A stretch of DNA of 64,000 nucleotides from Streptomyces sp. LBL (GCF_029893585.1 NZ_JARXYX010000006.1:124001-188000), one strand, 5' to 3'. Shown: positions 15,981 to 25,232, counted from the first letter of the stretch. Notes: a model not told the origin generated them from the letters alone. Made by a program: numbers and translations.

Positions 15981-16697
15981 TCAGCCCGTGCGGCGCAGGG
16001 CCTCGGAGAGGCGGCCGGCCGCGTCGATGACGGCCTGGGCGTGCATCCGGCCCGGGTGGCGCGTCAGGCGCTCGATGGGTCCGGAGACCGAGACGGCGGC
16101 CACCACGCGATTGGAGGGGCCGCGCACAGGTGCGGAGACGGACGCGACGCCCGGCTCGCGTTCGCCGATGGACTGGGCCCAGCCCCGGCGCCGTACGCCC
16201 GACAGGGCCGTGGCCGTGAAGCGGGCGCCCTGGAGGCCGCGGTGCAGGCGCTCCGGCTCCTCCCAGGCCATCAGGATCTGCGCCGAGGAGCCCGCCTTCA
16301 TGGTGAGCGTCGAGCCGACCGGGACCGTGTCCCGCAGGCCCGACAGGCGCTCCGCCGCGGCGACGCAGATGCGCATGTCGCCCTGGCGGCGGTAGAGCTG
16401 CGCGCTCTCGCCCGTGAGGTCGCGGAGGTGGGTGAGCACCGGTCCGGCGGTGGCGAGCAGGCGATCCTCGCCCGCAGCCGCCGCCAGCTCGGCCAGCCGG
16501 GGACCGAGAATGAAACGGCCCTGCATGTCACGCGCCACCAGGCGGTGGTGTTCCAGGGCCACGGCCAGTCGGTGGGCCGTGGGTCGTGCCAGCCCGGTCG
16601 CCGCGACCAGACCCGCGAGGGTGGCCGGACCGGACTCCAGGGCGCTCAGGACAAGGGCTGCCTTGTCCAGAACGCCGACGCCGCTACTGTTGTCCAT
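15981..16697 (-). CDS. ndgR: IclR-family regulator NdgR
   Basis: 238 residues. The N-terminal winged helix (KAALVLSALESG, LAGLVAATGLARPTAHRLAVAL) is followed by an IclR effector domain (about 75-238). Divergent from leuCD, it matches NdgR, the IclR-like protein of Streptomyces that controls leucine and other amino-acid genes and affects growth and antibiotic output on amino-acid media. I chose the ATG at 16697 (MDNSSGVGV), which gives the usual length. The 187-bp gap to leuC holds an imperfect palindrome suited to its binding. Confidence 0.93.
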   Translation of the reverse strand: MDNSSGVGVLDKAALVLSALESGPATLAGLVAATGLARPTAHRLAVALEHHRLVARDMQGRFILGPRLAELAAAAGEDRLLATAGPVLTHLRDLTGESAQLYRRQGDMRICVAAAERLSGLRDTVPVGSTLTMKAGSSAQILMAWEEPERLHRGLQGARFTATALSGVRRRGWAQSIGEREPGVASVSAPVRGPSNRVVAAVSVSGPIERLTRHPGRMHAQAVIDAAGRLSEALRRTG

Positions 16698-16710
16698 GAA
16701 ACGATACTCG

Positions 16711-16729
16711 CGTCTCACTCTGTGAAACG
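16711..16729. promoter_or_regulatory. Candidate NdgR operator in the ndgR-leuC interval
   Basis: An imperfect palindrome, CGTCTCAC-TCT-GTGAAACG, 7 of 8 arm positions matching, 14 bp upstream of ndgR and 156 bp upstream of leuC. TGAAACG is also repeated at 16697-16703. The assignment is inference from position and symmetry. Confidence 0.5.
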
Positions 16730-16884
16730 CAAGTTCAATTTTCGGTGGAACGCGCCACTCTGGAAGACATAGCGGCCCGCGGAACAGGGGCCCGGCGGCG
16801 GATGCCCGGACGCAGGGGCGCGGGCGCCGCTACCTCAAGATCTCTAGTTGGGCCGGACGTGACCTGTCGGCCGGAGGGAAAGCG

Positions 16885-18315
16885 ATGGGTAGGACACTCG
16901 CGGAGAAGGTCTGGGACGACCACGTCGTCCGGCGCGCCGAGGGCGAGCCCGACCTCCTCTTCATCGATCTGCACCTGCTGCACGAGGTGACCAGCCCGCA
17001 GGCCTTCGACGGTCTGCGCAAGGGCGGTCGCCAGGTGCGGCGGCTCGACCTGACCATCGCCACCGAAGACCACAACACCCCGACCATCGACATCGACAAG
17101 CCCATCGCGGACCCGGTCTCCCGGGTCCAGCTGGAGACGCTGCGCAAGAACTGCGCCGACTTCGGGGTGCGCCTGCACCCGCTGGGCGACGCCGAGCAGG
17201 GTGTCGTGCACGTCGTCGGCCCGCAGCTGGGTCTGACCCAGCCCGGCATGACCGTCGTCTGCGGCGACTCGCACACCTCCACGCACGGCGCCTTCGGCGG
17301 TCTGGCGTTCGGCATCGGCACCTCGCAGGTCGAGCATGTGCTGGCCACCCAGACGCTGCCCCTGGCCCGCCCGAAGACCATGGCCATCACGGTCGACGGG
17401 GAACTGCCCGACGGCGTCACCGCCAAGGACCTGATCCTGGCGATCATCGCCAGGATCGGTACCGGCGGCGGTCAGGGCTACATCCTGGAGTACCGCGGCT
17501 CCGCCATCGAGAAGCTCTCGATGGAGGCCCGGATGACCATCTGCAACATGTCGATCGAGGCCGGCGCCCGCGCGGGCATGATCGCCCCCGACGAGACCAC
17601 CTTCGCGTACCTCGAGGGCCGCCCGCACGCCCCCAAGGGCGCGGACTGGGACGCGGCCGTCGCGTACTGGAAGACGCTCAGGACGGACGAGGACGCCGAG
17701 TTCGACGCCGAGGTCGTCATCGAGGCCGCCGGACTGTCGCCGTTCGTCACCTGGGGCACGAACCCCGGCCAGGGCGCACCGCTTTCGGCGAACGTCCCCG
17801 ACCCTGCTTCGTACGAAGACGCTTCGGAGCGCGTCGCCGCCGAAAAGGCCCTGGAATACATGGGGTTGGACGCCGGTCAGCCGCTGACCTCCATCAAGGT
17901 GGACACCGTCTTCGTAGGCTCGTGCACCAACGGCCGCATCGAGGACCTGCGCGCCGTCGCCGAGATCGTCAAGGACCGCAAAGTCGCCGACGGCGTGCGG
18001 ATGCTGGTGGTCCCGGGCTCCGCGCGGGTGGGTCTGCAGGCCGTCTCCGAGGGTCTGGACGTGGTCTTCAAGGAGGCCGGCGCCGAATGGCGGCACGCGG
18101 GCTGCTCGATGTGTCTGGGCATGAACCCGGACCAGCTGGCCCCCGGTGAGCGTTCCGCGTCCACCTCCAACCGCAACTTCGAGGGCCGGCAGGGCAAGGG
18201 CGGTCGTACGCACCTGGTGTCGCCGCAGGTCGCGGCCGCGACAGCGGTGCTGGGCCACCTGGCCTCCCCGGCCGACCTGTCCGACGCCGAGACCCGTACG
18301 CCCGCTGGAGTCTGA
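16885..18315 (+). CDS. leuC: 3-isopropylmalate dehydratase large subunit
   Basis: 476 residues, full length. Aconitase-family [4Fe-4S] cysteines are visible in VGSCTNGR (near 349) and in GCSMCLGMN (near 409). Other family motifs are [19 protein letters not shown] and the C-terminal [12 protein letters not shown]. With LeuD it isomerises 2- to 3-isopropylmalate in leucine synthesis. The ATG at 16885 follows GGAGGGAAAGCG. leuD starts 5 bp after the stop. Confidence 0.98.
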   Translation: MGRTLAEKVWDDHVVRRAEGEPDLLFIDLHLLHEVTSPQAFDGLRKGGRQVRRLDLTIATEDHNTPTIDIDKPIADPVSRVQLETLRKNCADFGVRLHPLGDAEQGVVHVVGPQLGLTQPGMTVVCGDSHTSTHGAFGGLAFGIGTSQVEHVLATQTLPLARPKTMAITVDGELPDGVTAKDLILAIIARIGTGGGQGYILEYRGSAIEKLSMEARMTICNMSIEAGARAGMIAPDETTFAYLEGRPHAPKGADWDAAVAYWKTLRTDEDAEFDAEVVIEAAGLSPFVTWGTNPGQGAPLSANVPDPASYEDASERVAAEKALEYMGLDAGQPLTSIKVDTVFVGSCTNGRIEDLRAVAEIVKDRKVADGVRMLVVPGSARVGLQAVSEGLDVVFKEAGAEWRHAGCSMCLGMNPDQLAPGERSASTSNRNFEGRQGKGGRTHLVSPQVAAATAVLGHLASPADLSDAETRTPAGV

Positions 18316-18320
18316 GAGTT

Positions 18321-18914
18321 ATGGAAGCATTCACCACGCACACCGGCCGGGCCGTCCCGCTGCGGCGCTCCAACGTCGACACCGACCAGATCATCCCTGC
18401 TCACTGGCTCAAGAAGGTCACGCGGGACGGTTTCGAGGACGGGCTGTTCGAGGCCTGGCGCAAGGACCCGTCCTTCATCCTCAACCAGCCCGAGCGCAAG
18501 GGTGCGACCGTCCTGGTCGCCGGCCCCGACTTCGGCACCGGTTCGTCCCGTGAGCATGCCGTCTGGGCACTGCAGAACTACGGCTTCAAGGCCGTCATCT
18601 CCTCCCGCTTCGCCGACATCTTCCGCGGCAACTCGCTCAAGAACGGCCTGCTCACGGTGGTTCTGGAGCAGAAGATCGTGGACGCGCTGCAGGACCTCGC
18701 GGAGAAGGACCCCACGACCGAGATCACGGTCGACCTGGAGGCCCGCGAGGTGCGCACCGAGGGCATCACCGCGCCCTTCGAGCTCGACGAGAACGCCCGT
18801 TGGCGGCTGCTGAACGGGCTGGACGACATCTCCATCACCCTCCAGAACGAGGCCGACATCGCCGCGTACGAGGCCAAGCGCCCCTCGTACAAGCCGAGGA
18901 CGCTCCCGGTCTGA
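18321..18914 (+). CDS. leuD: 3-isopropylmalate dehydratase small subunit
   Basis: 197 residues, full length. It carries the swivel-domain motifs of the family: [16 protein letters not shown] near the start, [17 protein letters not shown] near 75 and [17 protein letters not shown] near 100. It pairs with LeuC to form the leucine-pathway isomerase. The ATG at 18321 follows the leuC stop by 5 nt, so the two are co-translated. A 15-bp hairpin about 90 bp downstream probably ends the operon. Confidence 0.98.
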   Translation: MEAFTTHTGRAVPLRRSNVDTDQIIPAHWLKKVTRDGFEDGLFEAWRKDPSFILNQPERKGATVLVAGPDFGTGSSREHAVWALQNYGFKAVISSRFADIFRGNSLKNGLLTVVLEQKIVDALQDLAEKDPTTEITVDLEAREVRTEGITAPFELDENARWRLLNGLDDISITLQNEADIAAYEAKRPSYKPRTLPV

Positions 18915-19221
18915 TCCGAGCGTCTCCCGGTCTGGTCCGCCTGCCTCCCAGGACCTTCCGGGTCAACTGAAGAGGTCGAGTTTCGGCCACCGCGACACCC
19001 CCGCTGTACCCCCGATCAGCCCGATCGGGGGTACAGCTGTGTCCGCACCCGAACGGCCCTGCGCGCGGTCGCGGGGCTGCCCAACTTCCCACGTTACCAA
19101 GGCTGTTGCCGGGGTACGCGGGCTGTGAGCCCGCCCCTTCCGCGCCTGTCCGGAAGGCCGTTTGAGGCGGCAGTTGCACCCTGAGCAGGCGACAACTCGC
19201 CCCAGATGGCACAATCTGTGC
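18915..19221. other. Intergenic region after leuD
   Basis: A 307-bp gap. It contains the strong hairpin at 19003-19037. The remainder presumably carries the promoter of the small gene at 19222. I see no coding potential. Confidence 0.6.
19003..19037 (+). terminator. Strong hairpin downstream of leuCD
   Basis: A perfect 15-bp stem, GCTGTACCCCCGATC with GATCGGGGGTACAGC, around AGCCC. It lies 89 bp after leuD and is probably the leuCD terminator; it lacks a U-run. Confidence 0.8.
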
Positions 19222-19452
19222 ATGGAACACGACGGCCAACTCCAGCTGTATGCGGCGGTCGCGGACCAACTCAAGGAAGCGCACGCAAGAGTGCGCGCAC
19301 TGCAAGTCCCGGAGGGCGTACGGATGGCGCTGGCCCGGAAGCTGCTGGTCATTACGGCCGCGGCCAAGCACGATCTCGCCGATGCGGCAAGGCGTCTGGA
19401 GGGGTTCATGGCGGACCTCGACGCGGGTCGAATCCCCGAAGAGGAACGCTGA
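19222..19452 (+). CDS. Small conserved helical protein
   Basis: 76 residues (MEHDGQLQLYAAVADQL at the start), predicted all-helical and highly charged. It contains EGVRMALARKLLVITAAAKHDLADAARRL and ends RIPEEER. I recall near-identical proteins at this position, between leuD and hupS, in other Streptomyces, but know of no assigned function. No membrane segment or cofactor motif is visible. I chose the ATG at 19222 because similar proteins begin MEHD. Confidence 0.82.
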   Translation: MEHDGQLQLYAAVADQLKEAHARVRALQVPEGVRMALARKLLVITAAAKHDLADAARRLEGFMADLDAGRIPEEER

Positions 19453-19588
19453 ACAGTCCAGAACAGCCGAGTTCGGTGCGGCGCGCGGGTGATAAGCCCG
19501 TTTCGTGTTTGATTTGCGGTATATATCTGCCTAACGTGCGAAAAAGCTTGAACACTTTCGTTCTGGCAATGTCTCCGAAGGGGAAGAC
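19453..19588 (+). promoter_or_regulatory. hupS promoter and leader
   Basis: An AT-rich 136-bp gap (TTTGATTTGCGGTATATAT at about 19505-19524, TAACGTGCGAAAAAGC after it), unlike the surrounding sequence. It is the likely promoter and leader of hupS. The exact -10 is not fixed. Confidence 0.5.
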
Positions 19589-20236
19589 GTGAACAAGGCG
19601 CAGCTCGTAGAAGCGATTGCCGACAAGCTGGGCGGTCGCCAGCAGGCCGCCGACGCTGTCGACGCGGTCCTGGACGCCATCGTCCGGGCGACCGTCGCGG
19701 GGGACCGGGTCTCGGTCACCGGGTTCGGTTCGTTCGAGAAGGTCGACCGCCCGGCCCGTTACGCCCGCAACCCGCAGACGGGCGAGCGGGTTCGGGTCCG
19801 GAAGACCTCCGTTCCGCGTTTCCGCGCGGGCCAGGGCTTCAAGGACCTGGTGAGCGGCTCGAAGAAGCTCCCGAAGAACGATGTCGCGGTCAAGAAGGCG
19901 CCCAAGGGCAGCCTGACCGGCGGGGCTTCCGCGACGGTCAAGAAGGCGGCGGCCAAGAAGGCCACCACCAGGACGGCCGCGGCGAAGAAGACCACCGCCA
20001 GGAAGACGACGGCCAAGAAGACCACGGCCACCGCGGCGAAGAAGACCGCGGCCAAGAAGGCGCCCGCCAAGAAGACCACGGCCACCGCCAAGTCCACCGC
20101 GGCGAAGAAGACCACCGCGAAGAAGGCCACGGCCAAGAAGGCCCCGGCGAAGAAGGCGACGGCCACGAAGGCCCCCGCCAAGAAGTCGGCCGCTCGCACC
20201 ACCACCGCCAAGAAGGCCACCGCCCGCAAGAGGTAG
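19589..20236 (+). CDS. hupS: Histone-like nucleoid protein HupS
   Basis: 215 residues with two parts. Residues 1-90 are a standard HU domain ([40 protein letters not shown]). Residues about 105-215 are a Lys/Ala/Thr tail built of AAKKTT- and [12 protein letters not shown] repeats, resembling eukaryotic linker histone H1. HupS compacts the nucleoid during sporulation in Streptomyces and also occurs as the two-domain Hlp/HupB of mycobacteria. The GTG at 19589 follows GAAGGGGAAG. A hairpin terminator follows at 20259-20288. Confidence 0.97.
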   Translation: MNKAQLVEAIADKLGGRQQAADAVDAVLDAIVRATVAGDRVSVTGFGSFEKVDRPARYARNPQTGERVRVRKTSVPRFRAGQGFKDLVSGSKKLPKNDVAVKKAPKGSLTGGASATVKKAAAKKATTRTAAAKKTTARKTTAKKTTATAAKKTAAKKAPAKKTTATAKSTAAKKTTAKKATAKKAPAKKATATKAPAKKSAARTTTAKKATARKR

Positions 20237-20258
20237 GGGCACAGGGGCACTCACGCGC

Positions 20259-20288
20259 CGGGCCGGACTCCGCATGGAGCCCGGCCCG
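20259..20288 (+). terminator. Hairpin terminator after hupS
   Basis: A 13-bp stem with one A-C mismatch (CGGGCCGGACTCC and GGAGCCCGGCCCG, loop GCAT), 22 bp after the hupS stop. Confidence 0.8.
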
Positions 20289-20423
20289 CGGCGTGTCCAC
20301 GTCCACGCGCCCCTGGGAGAGCTTCCGGGACGCTCAGAACCTCAGGCAGGACCCGGCGGGTTCGGAACTTGTCGGAGCCTGCCGGCGGGTTCGGAGCTTG
20401 TTCGGGGCGTGCGCAGAACGTCC

Positions 20424-20627
20424 TCAGAACGTCTGCAGGGTCACCAGGGTGATCCGGCGCGCCTCGCCCTCGCCCTGCGTCTCGATGCGCACCCGCTGCC
20501 CGGGCCGCAGCAGCCTCAGCCCGCCCGCGTCGAACGCCGGCGCGTCGAAGGGCACCGGGGTGCCGTCGTCGAGCAGCACCTGCCCACTGCGGCTGTCGGG
20601 GTCGTACGTGTATGCGGTGGCCTGCAT
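20424..20627 (-). CDS. Small OB-fold-like conserved protein
   Basis: 67 residues: MQATAYTYDPDSRSGQVLLD at the start, then DGTPVPFDAPAFDAGGLRLLRPGQRVRI. The pattern of short strands and the LRPGQRVRI segment recall cold-shock/OB-fold proteins, but the RNP motifs (KGFGFI, VFVH) are absent, so RNA binding is only a guess. It starts 9 bp after the cofC stop on the same strand with no good ribosome site, so it probably relies on translational coupling. Confidence 0.7.
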   Translation of the reverse strand: MQATAYTYDPDSRSGQVLLDDGTPVPFDAPAFDAGGLRLLRPGQRVRIETQGEGEARRITLVTLQTF

Positions 20628-20636
20628 GGCGGCAGC

Positions 20637-21275
20637 CTACTGCCCGTACAGCAGCAGCCGCGCGGCCTGAGCCGCCGTGCGGGGCCCCACTCCGAGGGCC
20701 AGCGCGGCCCGCAGGTCGGCGCCGGTGTCCACGTCCTGGCGTACGGAGTCCACCGCGTCGAGGACGAGTTCCACGGCTCCGGAGGCGCGATGGCGGGCCC
20801 GGGAATCCGTGCCGAAGGCGGGCTGCAATTCCGTGCCCTTCCGGGCGGCCAGCAGAGTGGTGCCGATTGCGGCGACGTCCGGGAGAAAGGCGCGGGGAAA
20901 TTCCACGGCCGCGTCCAGCACCCGGGCCAGTTCGAGTGGGCGCAGTGCCGGCAGATCGGCGTTCAGGGCCGCCACGGCGCTTTCCGGGCGCGTTGCCCGT
21001 ACGACGGCCACCGCGTGCGCCAGAGCCGCGTTCAGGCCGCCCTGCGGCTCGTCGGAGACGATATGGGCGCCCAGTTCGGCCAGCTCGCGGCCGGCCCAGG
21101 GGTCGCCCGTGACGACTGCCACATCCTTCACCGCAGGGCAGGCCAGCGCGGCCGCCACGGTGTCCTGGGCGAAGGCGAGGGCCAGGCCCGGGCGCAGCCC
21201 GTCGGCGGCGGTGTCCGAGAGCCTGCTCTTCGCCCGCTCCAGGGGTTTCACGGGTACGACCAACGTCCACTGCAC
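20637..21275 (-). CDS. cofC: 2-phospho-L-lactate/phosphoenolpyruvate guanylyltransferase (CofC/FbiD)
   Basis: 212 residues with a nucleotidyltransferase fold: VVPVKPLERAKSRLS (GTP-binding loop), VAVVTGDPWAG, DEPQGGLNAALAHAV and the metal-site Asp in ALNADLPALRP. CofC/FbiD activates phospholactate or PEP with GTP to make the side-chain precursor of coenzyme F420. F420 genes are standard in Streptomyces, and the other cof genes lie elsewhere. I used the GTG at 21275. It is transcribed away from the plsC-like gene. Confidence 0.9.
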   Translation of the reverse strand: MQWTLVVPVKPLERAKSRLSDTAADGLRPGLALAFAQDTVAAALACPAVKDVAVVTGDPWAGRELAELGAHIVSDEPQGGLNAALAHAVAVVRATRPESAVAALNADLPALRPLELARVLDAAVEFPRAFLPDVAAIGTTLLAARKGTELQPAFGTDSRARHRASGAVELVLDAVDSVRQDVDTGADLRAALALGVGPRTAAQAARLLLYGQ

Positions 21276-21429
21276 GAGCGTTCCGTCCTTAGTCTTGTCC
21301 CGGCCATTGTTACTCAGCCGTCACCGGGCCTTCTGGCGGTCGAGGAGCCGGGGCGTACGGTGTTCTCGACAGACCGGCGGCCTGGGGCGACACTTGTGCG
21401 GCCCTCAGGCCCTAGAGGAAGGTGTCCGC

Positions 21430-22275
21430 GTGCCGCGCCGCAGAATCGGCTTCTGGTACCGCCTGGCAGCGGTGCTCTGCAAACCGCCGCTGGTGGTTCT
21501 GATCAAGCGGGACTGGCGCGGAATGGAACACATTCCGGCTGATCGCGGATTTATCACGGCGGTGAACCACAATTCGCACATCGATCCCTTCGCGTACGCG
21601 CACTTTCAGTACAACACCGGCCGCGTTCCGCGATTCCTGGCGAAGAGCGGCCTTTTCCGGAAGGGATTCGTCGGTGCCGCGATGCGCGGCACCGGACAGA
21701 TCCCCGTCTACCGCGAGAGCACGGACGCGCTGAGCGCCTTCCGGGCCGCGATCGCGGCCGTGGAGCGCGGCGAGTGCGTCGCCTTCTACCCCGAGGGCAC
21801 CCTCACCCGCGACCCGGACGGCTGGCCCATGACCGCCAAGACCGGTGCCGCGCGCGTCGCCCTGCAGACCAAGTGCCCGGTGATTCCGGTCGCCCAGTGG
21901 GGCGCCAACAAGGTGCTGCCGCCGTATGCCAGGAAGCCCGACCTCTTCCCGCGCAAGACCCACCACGTCCTCGCGGGACCCGCGGTGGACCTGCAGCGTT
22001 TCTACGACAAGGAGATGACCCCGGACCTCCTGAAGGAGGCGACCGAGGTCATCATGGCCGCCGTCACCCGCCAGCTGGAGGAGATCCGCGGCGAGAAGGC
22101 ACCGGCCACGCCCTACGACCCGCGCCGCGAGCGGATCGAGCAGCGGCGCCGGACCCGGGCGCAGACGCAACCCCAGGTGCAGGCACAGACACGGAGGCAG
22201 GCGCAGGCGCAGACGCAGCCCCAGGCGCAGACACAGCAGACACAGAGGAAGCGGGCAGAAGGGCAGAGCACGTGA
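21430..22275 (+). CDS. plsC: 1-acyl-sn-glycerol-3-phosphate acyltransferase-like protein
   Basis: 281 residues. The PlsC motifs are NHNSHIDPF (NHX4D, near 44), FRKGFVGAAMRGTGQIPVYR, YPEGTLTRD (near 121) and VIPVAQWGANKVLPP. It probably acylates lysophosphatidate in the membrane during phospholipid synthesis. The last 45 residues are Gln/Ala/Thr repeats (QAQTQPQ) and are not part of the fold. The GTG at 21430 is preceded by GAGGAAGG. The stop overlaps the gpsA start in a GTGA junction, so glycerol-3-phosphate supply and acylation are co-expressed. Confidence 0.92.
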   Translation: MPRRRIGFWYRLAAVLCKPPLVVLIKRDWRGMEHIPADRGFITAVNHNSHIDPFAYAHFQYNTGRVPRFLAKSGLFRKGFVGAAMRGTGQIPVYRESTDALSAFRAAIAAVERGECVAFYPEGTLTRDPDGWPMTAKTGAARVALQTKCPVIPVAQWGANKVLPPYARKPDLFPRKTHHVLAGPAVDLQRFYDKEMTPDLLKEATEVIMAAVTRQLEEIRGEKAPATPYDPRRERIEQRRRTRAQTQPQVQAQTRRQAQAQTQPQAQTQQTQRKRAEGQST

Positions 22276-23282
22276 GCAAGCCGGTCAAGGCGGCGGTCCT
22301 CAGCGCCGGTTCGTGGGGCACGGCGTTCGGCATGGTGCTCGCCGACGCGGGATGTGAGGTCACCCTGTGGGCGCGCCGGCCGGAGGTCGCGGAAGCGATC
22401 AACTCCACCCGGACGAACCCCGACTACTTCCCCGGTGTCGAGCTTCCGGAGACCATGCGGGCCACCACGGACGCGGCCGAGGCCGCCGCCGGTGCCGACT
22501 TCACGGTCCTCTCCGTCCCCTCCCAGACCCTGCGCGCCAACCTCGCCGAGTGGGCGCCGCTGCTCGCGCCGGACACGGTCCTCGTGTCGCTGATGAAGGG
22601 CGTCGAACTCGGTTCCGCCATGCGGATGAGCGAGGTCGTCGAGGACGTCGCCAAGGTGCCCCAGAACCGTGTCGCCGTGGTCACCGGGCCCAACCTCGCC
22701 CGTGAGATCGCCGCCCGGATGCCGGCCGCCGCGGTGGTCGCCTGTACCGACGAGGGCGTCGCCCAGCGGCTCCAGGCGGCCTGCCACACGCCGTACTTCC
22801 GCCCGTACACCAACACCGACGTCGTGGGCTGCGAACTCGGCGGTGCGGTCAAGAACGTCATCGGGCTGGCCGTCGGCATCGCGGACGGCATGGGTCTCGG
22901 CGACAACGCCAAGGGCTCGCTCATCACGCGCGGGCTGGCGGAGACGACCCGGCTGGGCCTCGTGATGGGCGCCGACCCGCTGACGTTCTCCGGACTCGCC
23001 GGGCTCGGCGACCTGGTGGCGACCTGCTCCTCGCCGCTGTCCCGCAACCACACCTTCGGCACCAACCTCGGCAAGGGCATGACCCTGCAGGAGACCATCG
23101 CCGTCACCAGGCAGACCGCGGAGGGCGTCAAGTCCTGTGAGTCCGTGCTGGATCTGGCCCGGCGCCACGGTGTCGACATGCCCATCACCGAGACGGTCGT
23201 GGGAATCGTGCACGAGGGCAAGCCGCCCGTGGTCGCTCTCAAGGAGCTGATGTCGCGCAGCGCGAAGCCGGAACGACGCTGA
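22272..23282 (+). CDS. gpsA: NAD(P)-dependent glycerol-3-phosphate dehydrogenase
   Basis: 336 residues, normal length. The nucleotide-binding loop is AAVLSAGSWGTAFG, with Ser where the first Gly of GxGxWG is usual. VTGPNLAREIA, the catalytic-region ELGGAVKNVIGLAVG and FSGLAGLGDLVATC are the family signatures. It reduces dihydroxyacetone phosphate to sn-glycerol-3-phosphate for lipid synthesis. Its GTG start overlaps the acyltransferase stop by 4 nt. ddlA follows after 58 bp. Confidence 0.97.
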   Translation: MSKPVKAAVLSAGSWGTAFGMVLADAGCEVTLWARRPEVAEAINSTRTNPDYFPGVELPETMRATTDAAEAAAGADFTVLSVPSQTLRANLAEWAPLLAPDTVLVSLMKGVELGSAMRMSEVVEDVAKVPQNRVAVVTGPNLAREIAARMPAAAVVACTDEGVAQRLQAACHTPYFRPYTNTDVVGCELGGAVKNVIGLAVGIADGMGLGDNAKGSLITRGLAETTRLGLVMGADPLTFSGLAGLGDLVATCSSPLSRNHTFGTNLGKGMTLQETIAVTRQTAEGVKSCESVLDLARRHGVDMPITETVVGIVHEGKPPVVALKELMSRSAKPERR

Positions 23283-23340
23283 GCGAACCCCGCGGCGGAC
23301 GCTGCCTCGTGGCCCTACCACCGGGTATTCTCAAGCCGAT

Positions 23341-24498
23341 ATGAGCACCGAGAACCTCTCCCAGAGCCCTGACCAGCCGCCTCGCAAGCCGCGTGTGGCC
23401 ATCGTGTTCGGCGGGCGCAGCTCCGAACACGGGATCTCCATGGTCACCGCCGGGGCCGTCCTCAAGGCCCTCGACCGGACGAAGTACGACGTCCTGCCGA
23501 TCGGTATCACCCGCGACGGCCGGTGGGCGCTCACCGCCGACGAACCCGAGCGCATGGCGATCACCGAGCGCCGCACACCCAGCGTCGAGGATCTCGCCGA
23601 GTCGGGCGAGGGCGGCGTGGTGCTCCCCGTCGACCCCACGAACCGCGAAGTCGTCTACGGCGAGCCCGGATCGGTGCCCAAGGTGCTCGGCGAGATCGAC
23701 GTCGTCTTCCCGGTGCTGCACGGCCCGTACGGTGAGGACGGCACCCTCCAGGGCATGCTGGAGCTCTCCGGTGTGCCGTACGTCGGCTCGGGTGTGCTCG
23801 CCTCGGCCGTCGGCCAGGACAAGGAGTACATGAAGCGGGTGTTCACCTCCTTCGGGCTCAAGGTGGGCCCGTACGTGGTGATCCGGCCGCGTGAGTGGGA
23901 GCGCGACGAGTCGGCCGCCCGCAAGAAGATCGTCGACTTCGCCGGCGAGCACGGCTGGCCGCTGTTCGTGAAACCCGCGCGCGCGGGTTCGTCGATCGGC
24001 ATCACCAAGGTGGACGACCTCTCGGGGATGGACGAGGCGATCGCCGAGGCCCAGCGGCACGACCCGAAGATCCTCGTGGAGGCGGCGCTGCGTGGCCGTG
24101 AGATCGAGTGCGGGGTGCTGGAGTTCGAGGACGGCCCGCGTGCCTCCGTCCCCGCCGAGATCCCGCCGCCGGACGCTCACGCCTACTACGACTTCGAGGC
24201 CAAGTACATCGACTCGACGCCCGGCATCGTCCCCGCCCCGCTGACGCCCCAGGAGACGGCCGAGGTGCAGAAGCTCGCCGTGGACGCCTTCGAGGCGGCT
24301 TCCTGCGAGGGCCTCGTCCGCGCGGACTTCTTCCTCACGGCGGACGGGGATTTCGTCATCAACGAGATCAACACGATGCCCGGCTTCACGCCGATCTCGA
24401 TGTTCCCCCAGATGTGGCAGGCGAGCGGTGTCGAGTACGGCGAGCTGGTGGACCACTTGATCCAGGCGGCCCTGCGCCGCTCGACGGGGCTGCGCTGA
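23341..24498 (+). CDS. ddlA: D-alanine--D-alanine ligase
   Basis: 385 residues. An N-terminal Rossmann-like domain opens with VAIVFGGRSSEHGISMVTAG. An ATP-grasp domain carries PVLHGPYGEDGTLQGMLELSG, VKPARAGSSIGITKV and the Mg-binding end VRADFF...INEINTMPGFT. It makes D-Ala-D-Ala for peptidoglycan. The specificity segment looks like a normal Ddl rather than a D-Ala-D-Lac ligase; this is my reading and is not decisive. The ATG at 23341 lies in the same direction as gpsA. Confidence 0.96.
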   Translation: MSTENLSQSPDQPPRKPRVAIVFGGRSSEHGISMVTAGAVLKALDRTKYDVLPIGITRDGRWALTADEPERMAITERRTPSVEDLAESGEGGVVLPVDPTNREVVYGEPGSVPKVLGEIDVVFPVLHGPYGEDGTLQGMLELSGVPYVGSGVLASAVGQDKEYMKRVFTSFGLKVGPYVVIRPREWERDESAARKKIVDFAGEHGWPLFVKPARAGSSIGITKVDDLSGMDEAIAEAQRHDPKILVEAALRGREIECGVLEFEDGPRASVPAEIPPPDAHAYYDFEAKYIDSTPGIVPAPLTPQETAEVQKLAVDAFEAASCEGLVRADFFLTADGDFVINEINTMPGFTPISMFPQMWQASGVEYGELVDHLIQAALRRSTGLR

Positions 24499-24581
24499 CC
24501 GACGACCGGCAGTGCGGGGCTGCGCTGACCAGGCTGGGGGTGCGTTCCTGCGCTGACCAGGCTGGGGGTGCGGGCCCGGCT

Positions 24582-24612
24582 GGGGTGCAGGGAACCGCGC
24601 GACCAGCCACCG
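24582..24612. repeat. Copy of a dispersed Streptomyces intergenic repeat
   Basis: This stretch (GGGGTGCAGGGAACC followed by GCGCGACCAGCCAC) shares a 20-bp core with 37592-37611. The motif GCGCGGGGAAC(T/C)GCGCGACCAGCC is, as I recall, widespread between genes in Streptomyces genomes. Just before it, a 24-bp unit ending CCAGGCTGGGGGTGCG is repeated (about 24516-24570). Confidence 0.7.
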
Positions 24613-24628
24613 ACGCTCCACACTCTTG

Positions 24629-24699
24629 CGACGGTTGAACCGACTGAGTCGGCTGAACCGACTGAACCGACTGAGTCGGCCGAGTCGGTTCAGCCGTCG
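24629..24699. terminator. Repetitive inverted repeat between convergent genes
   Basis: Outer arms CGACGGTTGAACCGACT and AGTCGGTTCAGCCGTCG match at 16 of 17 positions. The interior is made of CTGAACCGA and CTGAGTCGG units that are also mutually complementary, so several hairpins can form. It lies between ddlA (plus) and the DUF3515 gene (minus), the position expected for a bidirectional terminator. Confidence 0.7.
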
Positions 24700-24705
24700 C
24701 GGCGC

Positions 24706-25212
24706 CTAGTCGGCGATCCCTTCGGGGATCGACTTCTTGATAGCCGGTGCGAGATCTATCAGGACGCTTGAGCTGTCCGGTCCCTTCGGCACCGTCACCT
24801 CGACATACGCGCTGCGATTGGCCGTGGTGAAGCGGTACGTCCCGCCGTCCCGCTTCTCCATCAGCCAGTCGACGCCGTTCACCCCGCCGGCGACCGCGTC
24901 CGCGTCGGCACCTTGCGCCACCTTCGGGTCGATCATCTTCGGCGGCTGTGTGACACCGCAGCGCAGTATGATCTGCGGGCCTCCCCAGCCCGTGGTCAAC
25001 GCGGAGGCGGGCTCGGGATCGTGACGGCTCTCACCGTCCACCGTGGGCGGCAGTACCTTGTCCAGGGCCCGGCACAACCGGGCGGCCTTCGCGCCCGGAC
25101 GGGGAACCGCCGCCGACGCGCTGTCGTCTGCTGAGGAGCAGCCCGCGATCGTGATCAGCAGAACGCACGCGGGCCCGACGAGGATGGGGCGCCGGTGACG
25201 GAAGAAGTTCAC
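24706..25212 (-). CDS. DUF3515 family lipoprotein
   Basis: 168 residues. It has a basic start (MNFFRHRRP), a hydrophobic segment and the lipobox ITIAGC at about 20-25, so it should be a lipoprotein on the outer face of the membrane. The mature part contains AARLCRALDKVLPPTVDG, the conserved GWGGPQIILRCGV segment with a second cysteine, and a C-terminal region rich in acidic and basic residues. DUF3515 has no known function. It is conserved at this place beside ddlA and an Lrp-type domain gene. I used the GTG at 25212. Confidence 0.9.
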   Translation of the reverse strand: MNFFRHRRPILVGPACVLLITIAGCSSADDSASAAVPRPGAKAARLCRALDKVLPPTVDGESRHDPEPASALTTGWGGPQIILRCGVTQPPKMIDPKVAQGADADAVAGGVNGVDWLMEKRDGGTYRFTTANRSAYVEVTVPKGPDSSSVLIDLAPAIKKSIPEGIAD

Positions 25213-25232
25213 CGGTCAAGGGTAGACGGGGG

